This document shows positions 8,975 to 18,488 of a stretch of DNA of 64,000 nt, piece by piece. The position numbers and the translations under genes are program-made. Position 1 is the first letter of the stretch; each line of letters begins with the position of its first letter. The stretch covers positions 62,001 to 126,000 of the forward strand of contig NZ_JSBN01000010.1 in assembly GCF_000797515.1 (NCBI RefSeq), in the 5' to 3' direction. The notes below the pieces were generated by a model. The model was not told the origin of the DNA. It saw nothing but the letters and a program-made list of their open reading frames with translations, and searched no databases. Source of the DNA: Sphingomonas sp. Ant H11. GTDB lineage: Bacteria; Pseudomonadota; Alphaproteobacteria; Sphingomonadales; Sphingomonadaceae.

Positions 8975-9559
8975 ATGAGCATCGCCGATCGTGTGCGGGT
9001 AGACGAGGTCACCGTCCTGTCGGACAATTGGTACGTTCTCAAAAAGACCGTGTTCGACTTTCAGCGACAGGATGGCAGTTGGCAGCGGCAGTCGCGCGAA
9101 ACCTACGATCGCGGGAATGGCGCAGCTATCCTCCTATACGATCCCGAACGTCGCACGGTCATTCTTACCCGCCAGTTCCGCTACCCCGCCTTCGTCAACG
9201 GGCATGACGATCTGCTGATCGAGGTTCCTGCCGGCCTGCTGGACGACGCGGAACCCGAAGTCCGTATCCGCGCGGAGACGGCGGAGGAGACCGGCTTTCG
9301 CGTCGGGGAGGTCCGCCAGGTCTTCGATGCCTTTATGAGCCCCGGTTCGGTGACCGAGCGGTTGCACTTCTTTGTCGGCCGGTATCGACCGGAAGATCGG
9401 GTCGCGAAGGGCGGCGGGAATGCGGAGGAAGGCGAGGACATCGCTGTCTTCGAGATCGCAATAGACACGGCACTGTCGATGATCGGGTCTGGCGAAATTC
9501 GCGATGGGAAGACCATCATGCTCTTGCAATACGCAGCCCTGCATCTGTTCGCGTCGTAG
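8975..9559 (+). CDS. nudK: NUDIX GDP-mannose pyrophosphatase NudK
   Basis: The 194-residue protein matches the NudK/ADP-ribose pyrophosphatase branch of NUDIX hydrolases. The NUDIX box reads GLLDDAEPEVRIRAETAEE followed by TGF, with the one-residue-short spacing that E. coli NudK also has, and later segments (MSPGSVTE, GGNAEEGEDI, GEIRDGKTIMLLQY) follow E. coli NudK closely as I remember it. NudK hydrolyses GDP-mannose to GMP and mannose 1-phosphate. The start at 8975 has AAGGAG five bases upstream; an earlier in-frame ATG at 8906 has no such site. It is divergent from a DeoR regulator. Confidence 0.9.
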   Translation: MSIADRVRVDEVTVLSDNWYVLKKTVFDFQRQDGSWQRQSRETYDRGNGAAILLYDPERRTVILTRQFRYPAFVNGHDDLLIEVPAGLLDDAEPEVRIRAETAEETGFRVGEVRQVFDAFMSPGSVTERLHFFVGRYRPEDRVAKGGGNAEEGEDIAVFEIAIDTALSMIGSGEIRDGKTIMLLQYAALHLFAS

Positions 9560-9649
9560 CGCAGGGCAGCTCGAACGGCCAGTTTCAGGATCGTGCTCGG
9601 ACACGCTGAAGGGCTGGGATTGGGGCGGCTCCCAGACAAGCGCCGCCCC

Positions 9650-11125
9650 TCAATCGCGGCCGGGAGCCTCAGTCGCACCAGCAGCCCGCCCAGATCCTCG
9701 CTCTCTTCCAGCGAGACCGTGCCCTCGTAAATCTCCGCTACGTCGCGGACGATCGCCATGCCGAGGCCGGTGCCGGGCTTGCCGGAATCGAGCCGCACGC
9801 CGCGATCGAAGATGCGGATGCGTTGTTCCTCGGGGATGCCGACGCCGTCATCCTCGATCAGGAATTCGACGAAGCCCGAATGCTTGGACACGGTGACGAA
9901 CACGCTGCCGCCGCCATATTTTGCGGCATTTTCGATCAGATTGCCGAGCATTTCGTCGAGATCCTGCCGCTCGACATGGACTTGCAGATCCTTGGGGCCG
10001 TCGGTGTCGATGCGGACGTGGCGATAGAGTATGCCGACCGCGCGCTCGACCGATTCGAGGCTGGGCCACACGTCCGCCCGGCTATGCGCCGAGCCGCGCC
10101 TGCCGACCGCGCGGGCGCGGGCGAGGTGGTGGTCGACCTGGCGGCGCATCGTGCGCGCCTCGCGCACCACGGTTTCGCCGAGATCATCGGCCTGGGCGGT
10201 GGCGGCGTTCATGATGACGGTGAGCGGCGTCTTCAGCGCGTGCGCCAGATTGCCGGCATGGCGGCGCGCTTCCTCGGCCTGGCGTTCGTTATGCGCGATC
10301 AGGCCGTTCAATTCCTCGACCATCGGCGCGACCTCGATCGGCATCGGCCGTTCGATCTGGCGCGATTTGCCCGCGCGCATCCGGGCGATTTCCTCGCGCA
10401 CCTTGCGCAGCGGCCACAGCCCGTAAAAGGTCTGCAGCGCCGCCATCACGATCAGGCCGAAGCCGAGCAGCGCGAAGCTGCGCACCAGCGTCTTGCGCAA
10501 CACTTTGATCTGCGCGTCGAGCCCCTCGCGATTTTGCGCAACCTGGAAACGCCAGCGCACCTTGGAGCCGGGCAGCGTCGCGTCGCGTTCGACGATGCGC
10601 AGCCGCTCGGGATTGTCGGTGCGGGGATCGACGAACTGGTCGCTGTCATAGGCATGGATGCCAAGATCATTATGCGCGCTGCCATAAGCAAGTCGGCGGT
10701 CCCATAAGGAGCGCGACGGATAGGGCTCCTGTCCCGGCGCACTGATCTGGTAATACAGCCCCGAATTGGGTTCGAGGAAGCGCTGGTCGGCAAGCTCGCG
10801 ATTGTTGAACACTTCGCCTTGCGGCCCGATTTCCGCTGAGACGATCAGCGCGGTCAGTACATATTCGAGCTGGTCGTCGAAATTCTGGGTGATCGCGGTG
10901 GTCAGCACGCGGTCCAGCGCGAAGCCGCCGCCGGTCAACAGCAGCAGAATCCACCCCCGCCGCGATCAGGATCATGCGGCGGCTGAGCGATCCCGTCGTG
11001 CGCGTCGCGATCGTCGCGCGCGGCTCGGTGTCGAGCGGTGGCAAGGGTGGGGACACGTGCTCGTGCGCCACCGCGCCTTCGCTCGCCGGGACGACGACGA
11101 AATCCGTGCCCGGCGCGTCAGCCAT
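9650..11125 (-). CDS. Sensor histidine kinase, PhoQ/EnvZ type (two frame breaks)
   Basis: This membrane sensor kinase has a cytoplasmic N-terminal tail, a first membrane segment near residues 52-72, a periplasmic sensor region, a second membrane segment (FALLGFGLIVMAALQTFYGL), a HAMP-like linker, the H-box GNLAHALKTPLTVI with the phosphorylated His near residue 295, and an ATP-binding domain (NLIENAAKYGGG, EDDGVGIPEE, GTGLGMAI). The start ATG at 11123-11125 overlaps the regulator stop as TAATG. A run of five C at 10954-10958 should be four, which joins MILIAAG to WILLLLTGGGFALD. Near 9655-9662 a missing base lets the frame run on past the likely end; a TGA at 9650-9652 gives a normal ending. 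The signal sensed is unknown. Confidence 0.87.
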
Positions 11126-11790
11126 TATGCATCCGGATCTTCAAGGCTGTAGCCAAGCCCGCGAATGGTGGTGATCACGTCCTGGCCGAGCTTTTTACGA
11201 ATGCGGGTGACGAACACTTCGATCGTGTTCGAATCGCGGTCGAAATCCTGGTCGTAAATATGTTCAATCAGCTCGGTGCGGCTGACCACCTTGCCCTTGT
11301 GGTGGAGCAGATAGCTGAGCAATTTATATTCCTGCGCGGTCATCTTGACCGGTTCGCCGGCCAGCGTGACCTTGCCGCTGCGCGTGTCGAGCCGCACGTC
11401 GCCGGCGGTTAGTTCCGACGAGGCATTGCCCGAGGCGCGGCGGATGAGCGCGCGCAGGCGGGCGATCAATTCCTCCGACTGGAACGGCTTGGCGACATAA
11501 TCATCGGCCCCGGCATCGAGCCCGGCGACCTTGTCGGACCAGCTGTCGCGGGCGGTCAGCACCAGCACGGGGGCGGTGCGGCCTTCCTTGCGCCAGCGGT
11601 CGAGCACGGTGAGGCCGTCGATTTCGGGGAGGCCGAGATCGAGGATGATCGCGTCGTAATTCTCGGTCGAGCCCATGAAATGGCCTTCCTCGCCATCGGT
11701 GGCGAGGTCGATCGCATAACCTGCCCCCTCCAGCGTGGCCTTCAATTGCTGGCCGAGATTGGGTTCATCCTCGACGATCAGAACACGCAT
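11125..11790 (-). CDS. OmpR-family two-component response regulator
   Basis: The 221-residue protein has a receiver domain with acidic pair EDE at residues 7-9, phosphoacceptor Asp51 in IILDLGLPEIDG, Thr in LVLTAR and Lys in VAKPF. From about residue 125 it has an OmpR/PhoB winged-helix DNA-binding domain, ending with the recognition helix region SNTIEVFVTRIRKKLG. The PhoP-like sequence matches its partner kinase, a PhoQ-like protein encoded immediately downstream with start and stop overlapping. A PepSY-domain protein lies 32 bases upstream on the same strand, so the three form an operon. Confidence 0.95.
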   Translation of the reverse strand: MRVLIVEDEPNLGQQLKATLEGAGYAIDLATDGEEGHFMGSTENYDAIILDLGLPEIDGLTVLDRWRKEGRTAPVLVLTARDSWSDKVAGLDAGADDYVAKPFQSEELIARLRALIRRASGNASSELTAGDVRLDTRSGKVTLAGEPVKMTAQEYKLLSYLLHHKGKVVSRTELIEHIYDQDFDRDSNTIEVFVTRIRKKLGQDVITTIRGLGYSLEDPDA

Positions 11791-11822
11791 GAAAGTTCCC
11801 CTTAGGACGGCGCTGGCCGCGC

Positions 11823-12127
11823 TTAGTTGCTGGTGCGGCCGAGGATCTGGCCGGAACGCCCGTCCACCTCGACCCAGATGACGGTTCCATCGCGCAGGAA
11901 CTTCAGCGTGTAAATCCCGCGATCGGGCTCGAAGTCGAAGCCGAGATACTGGCTGCCGCGCATCGATGGCAACACGCGGCCCTCGATTTCCTTGAGTGGG
12001 AGGATGCGGCCTTCCTGCGCGCGCGCCACGCTTCGCGCTGATCGGCGCGCTGGAGTTGCACGCCGTCGGTCGGCAGCGGTGCCGTTGCGGTGGCCAGTCC
12101 AAACAGGATGGGTACGAGCATCGTCAT
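11823..12127 (-). CDS. PepSY-domain periplasmic protein (one frame break)
   Basis: This small protein of about 100 residues starts MTMLVPILFGLATATAPL, a likely signal peptide, and continues with a PepSY domain: QEGRILPLKEIEGRV, then YLGFDFEPDRGIYTLKFLRD and WVEVDGRSGQIL. The two parts are in different frames; the break lies in a GC-repeat stretch near 12020-12030 and is corrected by one or two bases. PepSY proteins in this position commonly modulate or are controlled by the linked two-component system. It lies 32 bases upstream of the regulator gene, as first gene of a PepSY-regulator-kinase operon. The original start of the gene is less certain because no strong ribosome site precedes it. 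Confidence 0.75.
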
Positions 12128-12432
12128 GGGATTGGCATAGGCAGTCAGCGTTGAACAGCCTGTGAATGAGCGGGGACGGGGGTTGGAGGCGCGACGGACC
12201 CGCGCAAGACCGGTTATCAATCCTTCTCCCTGTGGGAGAAGGTGGCGCGAAGCGCCGGATGAGGGTGATCCGGGCGCGGCGGCATAGCGGATCACCCTCA
12301 CCCTCCCACCGCTTCGCGGCGTGCCCCTCCCTCTCCCGATGGGAGCCGGGAGCAGGACATGCGTCGCGGTAAAGTCGGCGATGTGCGGAAAGCCTCGATT
12401 TAGCTGCGCTACATCGTTAGGGCGCACACGCT
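12128..12432. other. 305-base intergenic region holding one palindromic repeat
   Basis: This gap separates the PepSY gene from the ABC-F gene, which are divergent. Its centre (12221-12346) is a family B3 repeat. The remaining flanks must hold the two promoters, but I see no clear consensus boxes, and I find no credible small gene. Confidence 0.6.
12221..12346. repeat. Intergenic palindromic repeat, family B3 copy 1
   Basis: The left end CCTTCTCCCTGTGGGAGAAG is a hairpin, followed by GCGCGAAGCGCC and GATGAGGGTGATC; the right half mirrors it with GGATCACCCTCACCCTCCC, GCTTCGCGGCG and CCCTCTCCCGATGGGAG. The same order of parts is found at 45555-45686. It is a composite inverted repeat with two nested hairpins. 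Confidence 0.82.
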
Positions 12433-14224
12433 ATGGCTGCACCAATTCTTGCATATGAAAATCTCGGCGTCATTCAAGGCTCGGGCTGGTTGTTTCGCGG
12501 GCTCGACATTCATGTCGGGCCGCGTGATCGGCTGGCGCTGATCGGGCGCAATGGCGCGGGCAAGACGACCTTGCTCAAATTGCTCGGCGGCAAGATCGAT
12601 TCGGACGAGGGCCGCCGCACGATCGTGCCCGGCACGCGCGTGATCCAGCTGGAGCAGGAACCGGCGATGACCGGTTTCGCGACGCTGGCCGATTATGTGC
12701 TGGCGGGCGAGGATGCGCCGCAGCGGCATGAGGCTGAGGCGATTGCCGACCAACTCGGCATCGACCTGACGCGTGAAGCGGCCAAGGCCTCGGGCGGTGA
12801 GCGCCGCCGCGCCGCGATCGTGCGCGCGTTTGCGCAGAATCCCGACGTGCTGCTGCTCGATGAGCCGACCAACCACCTCGACATCGGCGCGATCGAATGG
12901 ATCGAGGAATGGCTCCAGCGTTTCCGGGGTGCCTTTGTCGTCATCAGCCATGACCGCACCTTCCTGACCAAGCTGACCAAGCAGACCTTGTGGATGGACC
13001 GGGGCAATTTGCGGCGCGCCGAAATCGGCTTTGGCGGGTTCGATGCTTGGACCGAGCAAGTCTATGCAGATGAGCAACGCAATGCCGAAAAGCTCGACGC
13101 CAAGCTGAAGCTGGAAGAGCATTGGCTGCTGCGCGGCGTCACCGGGCGGCGCAAGCGCAACCAGGGCCGCCTGACCAAGCTGGTCGAAATGCGCGCCGAA
13201 CGCGCGGCGATGGTCGGGCCGCAGGGGGCGGCCAACCTCACCATCGGCAGCGACGATGCGCGCTCCAAGGTGGTGATCGACGCCAAGCATATCTCCAAGG
13301 CGTTTTGGCGACCGCACCATCATCCGCGATTTGTCGCTGCGCGTGACGCGCAAGGACCGCATCGGCATCGTCGGCGCGAACGGCGCGGGCAAATCGACCC
13401 TGCTCAAGCTGCTCACCGGCGAGTTGGAGCCCGATAGCGGCACGATCCGCTTCGCCAAGACGATCGAGAAGATCGTGATCGATCAGCAGCGCAGCAAGAT
13501 GGCCCCCGACAAGACAATCCGCGACGTGCTCGCCGATGGCGGCGACTGGATCGAGGTGCAGGGCATTCGCAAACATGTCGTCGGCTATTTGAAGGAATTC
13601 CTGTTCGAGCCGGGCGTGCTGGATGCCAAGATCGGCACGCTGTCGGGCGGTGAGCGCTCGCGCCTGTTGCTGGCGCGCGAATTCGCCAAGCCGTCCAATT
13701 TGCTGGTGCTGGACGAGCCGACCAACGATCTCGACCTCGAAACGCTCGATCTGTTACAGGATGTGATCGGCGACTATGATGGCACGGTGCTGATCGTCAG
13801 CCACGACCGCGACTTTCTCGATCGCACGGTGACGATCACGCTCGGGCTCGACGGGTCGGGTACGGTCGATGTCGTGGCGGGCGGCTATGAGGATTGGGAG
13901 CGCCGTCGCAAGGCCGCCGCGCCGACCAAGCGCGGCGCGATCGCCAGGAATGCAACCTCGGCTGCCCCGCCGCCGCCGCCGGGCACCAAGGTCAAGCTGA
14001 CGTACAAGGACCAGCGCGATTACGAGCTGCTGCCCAAGCGGATCGAGGCGCTTGATGCCGCGATCGCGCGTGACCAGGCGTTGCTGGAAGACCCCGATCT
14101 CTACACGCGCGACCCGGCGTTGTTCGAGCGGCTGATGGAAGCGATCGGCCAGGCGCAGGAAGACAAGAACGCCGCCGAACTGCGCTGGTTGGAACTGGCC
14201 GAGATGGTGGAGAGCCTCGCCTAA
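12433..14224 (+). CDS. ABC-F family ATPase, Uup-like (one frame break)
   Basis: This soluble protein of about 596 residues has two ABC domains and no membrane part. The first has Walker A GRNGAGKTT, signature ASGGERRRAAIVRAF and Walker B DVLLLDEPTNHLD; the second has GANGAGKST, LSGGERSRLLLAREF and LLVLDEPTNDLDLETLDLLQ. A C-terminal coiled region (about 530-596) with a proline/alanine hinge points to the Uup branch, linked to ribosomes and DNA structure maintenance, rather than EttA. A run of four T at 13303-13306 should be three: that gives KAFGDRTIIRDLSLRVTRKD, joining both domains. The start at 12433 is preceded by a weak ribosome site. Confidence 0.9.
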
Positions 14225-14249
14225 ATCCTCCCCGGAACGGGCAGGATCG

Positions 14250-15061
14250 TTAGGTTAGCGACCGCCCGTTTCGCCCCGCCAGATCGACGATGTAATGCCA
14301 CGCCACGCGGCCTGAACGCGCGCCGCGGCGGGTTGCCCAGCCAACCGCGTCTGCCGGATCGAACGGCAAACCATAGGCGTGCGCATAACCGGCGACGATC
14401 GCGAGATAGCCGTCCTGATCGACGACATGGAAGCCTAGACTGAGGCCAAAGCGATCGGCGAGCGCCAGCGCATCGTCGGCGGCGTCGCGCGGGTTCACGG
14501 CGGTCGGCTGGTCGATCATCTCGCGCGGCACCAGATGGCGGCGGTTGGAAGTGACGACAAGGCGGGCATTGGCCGGTCGCGCCTCCGCCCCGCCATCGAG
14601 CATCGAGCGCAGCGCGCGCCCATCGGCGGCGGCATCGAAGCCGAGATCGTCGAGGAACAGCAGGAATGCGCGCGGCAAGTCGGCGATCTGTGCGAACAAG
14701 CTGGGCAGGGTGTCGAGCTGCGAGGTCACGACTTCGATCAGCGCGAGCGCGCCGCCTTCGTGCTGCACCGCGCCGGTTACGGCTTTGACCAGCGCCGATT
14801 TGCCGGTCCCGCGCGCGCCCATAGCAGCACGTCATGTGCGGCTGCTCCGTCCGCCAGATGGCGGGCATTGGCGTGCATCGCCGCCTTTTGCGCGTCGATT
14901 CCGTGCAGGCGGTCGAGCGGCAAGGGCCGAAAATCGCGCACCGGCTCCAGCACCGTGCCGCGCCAGACATAGGCCGGGTGCGCCAGCGGATCGGCGCTTG
15001 AGGGTGGTGGCGGGGCCAGCCGTTCGAGCGCGGCGGCGATGCGGGCGAGGGGATCGGTCAT
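14250..15061 (-). CDS. DUF815 AAA+ ATPase (one frame break at the Walker A)
   Basis: DUF815 proteins are AAA+ family ATPases of unknown job. The N-terminal part (MTDPLARIAAALERLAPPPP, then YVWRGTVLEPV and LDRLHGIDAQK) is typical, and after the break the Walker A GARGTGKSALVKAV, Walker B-like FLLFLDDLGFD and a sensor-like VVTSNRRHL follow. The break lies in the C run at 14818-14820; one more base makes LLWGARGTGKS continuous. The corrected length, 270 residues, fits the family. It is on the opposite strand to the upstream ABC-F gene, converging with it, and precedes prsT in direction but is separated by 40 bases. Confidence 0.88.
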
Positions 15062-15101
15062 GTGGCCGCATGTTTAGCCGCGCGCGGCCTCGTGTGGCAA
15101 A

Positions 15102-17146
15102 CTATCCCAACGCCTTGAGCGCCGCTGCGGCTGCTACGCGGTCGCCAAAGGCGGGGTCGGCGAGTGCCGCGCGGATTTGCGTCGCGGCTTCGGCGGTGCG
15201 GTCGAGATCGGCATAGGCCTGCCCCAAATGCCAGCGCAGATCGGCGCGGCCGGGCGCGATCGACGCCGCTTTTTCCAGCAATTGCAGCGCGGGTTCGCTC
15301 TTGCCCTGCTGGTACAGCGCCCAACCATAGGCATCGCTGGCGGCAGGGTTCATCGGGGCAAGCGCATAGGCCGCCTTGCCATAGATCGTGCCGGTATCAG
15401 CGTCTCCGGCCCCGGTATAGGCATAGGACAATTCGGCCAGCAGCGCGGTATCGCGGTCACCGATGCGCCCGCGCAGCTCCTCCAGCGTGTCGATCGCGGC
15501 ATCCCAATCCTGCGCCGCGATTTGCCAATGGCCGATCAAGCGCCGTGCCGCGATATTTTGCGGGTTTTGCGACGCGAACAGCGCGAGCACCTTGCCCGCC
15601 TCGGCGTGCCGGTTGGCATGGTCGAGCGCATCGACCACGCGCAACAGGGTCGGTTCGTCAAAGCGCAGGTCGGCGGCATGGCGATAGGCGTCGGCGGCGT
15701 CGCCATAGCGGTTCACCGCCATCAACGTGTCGCCGAGCGCGAGATAGGCAGGCGGCGCACCCGGCGTCAGCCGCACCAGCGCCTGCGCTTGGCCAGCGCC
15801 GCGGCAGTATCGCCCGCCTCGATCAGCCCGCGGATCAGCGTGAGCTGCGCGACTGGTTCTGCGGGGGCAGCGCTGGCGGCGTCGTTCAGCGCCGACAAAC
15901 CGTCATCGATGCCGAACGGCGCGGAGCCGACCGCGCTCGGCAGGGCCGAACGATCGAGATATTTCGCAGCCCAATCGCGCTCGCCCGTTTGTTCGAAGGC
16001 GCGCGCGACCAGAGCGAGTGTGTAGCTGTCGGCATCGGCGCGCAGCGCGACCGGGCGCAACACATCGAGCGCGCCTTGCGGATCGCCCGAGCGCAGCAAG
16101 GCTGCACCAAGCAGGCGGCGCGCGGTAATGTTGGTAGGCTGTTGCCCAACCAGCACACGCCAATCGTCGATCGCTTGCTGATAGGCCCCGGCTTTATAGG
16201 CGAGCGTCCCCGATAACAGCCGCGCGCCGGGCATCGCGTTCAATTGCCCGCCGGTGCGCGCAAGCAAGGTGCGGGCGAGATCGTCTTTACCCGCCCGTGC
16301 TGCCAGCACCGCCTGAAGATACAAGGCTTGCGGGCTGCCCGGCCGCGCGGCCAAGGCCTTGCGCGTCGCCGCCAGCATATCGGTATAGCGCCCGACATCG
16401 CCGAGTGTGGCGGCATATTCGATGAGCGCAGGATGATAATAAGCGTCATGCCCCAGCGCATTTTCAAACCACGGCAGTGCGGCGATCAAGCCATATTGGC
16501 CGCGCACCAATTCGCCGCGCAGCGTGATTGCCTCGACATTATCGGCATCGAGATCGACCGCGCGCTGTGCCGATTCGATCGCGCCCGCAATGTCCCCCGC
16601 TTGATATTTGATGCGCCCGAGGTCGGACCAGGCGAAGCTGTCCTTGGGCGCATCGGCGAGCAGGGTACTGAGCGCGGCTTGTGCGCCTGCGACATCGCCC
16701 TGCGCCGCCAGCGCGCGCGCGCCGATGCGGATGGCATAGCCGCTATAAGGCGCACCTGCCTTGGCGGCTTCGGTCAGCGCGCGGTTCGCGTCGCCCTGTA
16801 GCAACCACGCATGGGCGTAAAGCTGGTGCGCCCGGGCCGGATCGAACCCGGCGTCGCGCGCGCGGCCAAGCTCACCCTCTGCTGCCACCCCGTCGCCAAT
16901 CGCCAGGAAGCTGCGCGCGAGCATCGCATGGGCCAGGCCCCAGCTTGGATCGGCCTTGATCGCGGCTTGGGCGTGGCTGCGCGCGGCGCTGTAATTGCCG
17001 GCCTTCAGCAAGCGCACGCTGAGCGCGAGTTCGGTGCGCGCGGTCGCGGCATCGGCATGGGCCGGGCCAGTCGCCGCGACCGCGATCAGTGCGGCGCTGG
17101 TTATCGCGGCGAGGGTGCCGATGGCGATCGAAAGGGATTTACGCAT
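15102..17146 (-). CDS. prsT: XrtA/PEP-CTERM system TPR-repeat protein PrsT (one frame break)
   Basis: The gene encodes an exported tetratricopeptide-repeat protein of about 681 residues. It begins with a signal peptide ending near AHADAAT and then carries many TPR units, for example LAHAMLARSFLAIGDG and AYLALGDTLMAVNRYGDAAD. A missing base near 15785-15790 (GG read as G) splits it; correction gives ...AALAKAQALVRLTPGAPP continuous. It starts inside the last codons of prsR, overlapping by 8 bases, so it is the third gene of the prsK-prsR-prsT unit. PrsT proteins accompany exosortase XrtA and exopolysaccharide genes. It is shorter than the roughly 900 residues of some homologues. Role in the system is not known in detail. 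Confidence 0.85.
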
Positions 17147-18488
17147 GGAGATCGTAGCTCTTTAGCAAATCGTACAGGGTCGGTCGGCTGACCCCTAGCA
17201 GCTTGGCGGTATTCGAAATGTTACCCTCGGCGCGGGCGAGTGCTTGCGCGATCGCCGAGCGATCGGCGCTTTCGCGCGCGGCGCGCAGGTTGAGCGGCAA
17301 TTCGGCCCCCCCTTCCGCCAGATCGAGATCGGCGGCGGTCACGAGTTTGCCCTCGGCCATGATGACCGCGCGCTTCATGCGGTTTTCCAGCTCGCGGACA
17401 TTGCCCGGCCAGCCCCAAGCGGCAATCGCGGCACGGGCATCGGGTGACAGGCCGGTAACGGCGGCGTGCATCGATTTGGCGTAGCTCTTCAGGAAATGCT
17501 GCGCCAGCAACACCGCGTCACCGCTACGTTCCGCCAACGACGGGATGCGAACGACGATTTCGGCGAGACGGTAATAAAGGTCTTCGCGAAAGCTGCCGGA
17601 GGCAACCATCGCATCGACGTCCTGATGCGTGGCGCAGACGATCCGGGTATCGACGGCAATCGCCTTGCGTCCGCCGATCCGCTCGATCGTGCGCTCCTGC
17701 AGGAAGCGGAGCAATTTCACTTGCAGCGGCAGCGGAACGTCGCCGATTTCGTCGAGGAACAGCGTGCCGCCCTGCGCTTGCTCGATCTTGCCTTCGGTGG
17801 TCTTGATCGCGCCGGTAAACGCGCCCTTCTCGTGCCCGAACAATTCGCTTTCCAGCAAGGTCTCGGGGATCGCGGCGCAATTGATCGCAACGAACGCGCC
17901 ACTGCGGCGCGGGCTACTGTCATGAAGCCCGCGCGCGAGCAATTCCTTGCCGGTCCCGCTCGCGCCGAGCAGCATGACCGAGACATCGGCCCCGGCGACG
18001 CGTTCGATCGTGCGGGTGACCTTCAGCATTTCCGGGCTGGCGGTAATCATGCCGCCGAGCGCCGTGCCGGTCGCGCGCGTGGCGAGGCGGCGATTTTCGG
18101 TCTCCAGCGCATGGACGTGGAACGCGCGTGCGACGATCAGGCCGAGCGCATCGATATCGATCGGTTTGGCGTAAAAGTCCCATGCGCCATCGGCAATCGC
18201 TTGCAGCGCGCTTTCGCGTGCGCCGTGGCCGGAGGCGACGATTACCTTGGTATCGGGCTTCAACCGCAGGATTTCAGCGAGCGTGGCGAACCCTTCGCTC
18301 GTGCCGTCGGGGTCTGGCGGCAGGCCGAGGTCGAGCGTCACTACGGCAGGCTCGGCTGCGCGCACTGCATCGAGTGCGGTGGCGCGGTCGATCGCGGTCA
18401 GCACCTCATACCCTTCATACGCCCAGCGGAGCTGGCGCTGGAGGCCTAAATCGTCCTCGACGATCAGGAGCTTGGGCTTGTCGGTCAT
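17139..18488 (-). CDS. prsR: PEP-CTERM-box response regulator PrsR (sigma-54 activator type)
   Basis: The 449-residue protein joins a receiver domain (Asp53 in LDLGLPP, Lys in YAKPIDID) to a sigma-54 activation AAA+ domain and a Fis-type helix-turn-helix. The AAA+ part has Walker A GASGTGKELLARG, the sigma-54 contact loop GAFTGA, Walker B GGTLFLDEIGD, and the R-finger region; the last 35 residues hold NISNTAKLLGVSRPTLYDLL. These match PrsR, the regulator thought to switch on PEP-CTERM protein genes from RpoN promoters. It starts with ATG overlapping the prsK stop as ATGA. I did not find a clear -24/-12 promoter in this window. Confidence 0.93.
   Translation of the reverse strand: MTDKPKLLIVEDDLGLQRQLRWAYEGYEVLTAIDRATALDAVRAAEPAVVTLDLGLPPDPDGTSEGFATLAEILRLKPDTKVIVASGHGARESALQAIADGAWDFYAKPIDIDALGLIVARAFHVHALETENRRLATRATGTALGGMITASPEMLKVTRTIERVAGADVSVMLLGASGTGKELLARGLHDSSPRRSGAFVAINCAAIPETLLESELFGHEKGAFTGAIKTTEGKIEQAQGGTLFLDEIGDVPLPLQVKLLRFLQERTIERIGGRKAIAVDTRIVCATHQDVDAMVASGSFREDLYYRLAEIVVRIPSLAERSGDAVLLAQHFLKSYAKSMHAAVTGLSPDARAAIAAWGWPGNVRELENRMKRAVIMAEGKLVTAADLDLAEGGAELPLNLRAARESADRSAIAQALARAEGNISNTAKLLGVSRPTLYDLLKSYDLHA

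Noticed and set aside
9181..9650. C-terminal extension of the histidine kinase across nudK
   Set aside because: After the last kinase motif the frame runs antisense through nudK. A one-base correction near 9658 gives a normal stop at 9650.
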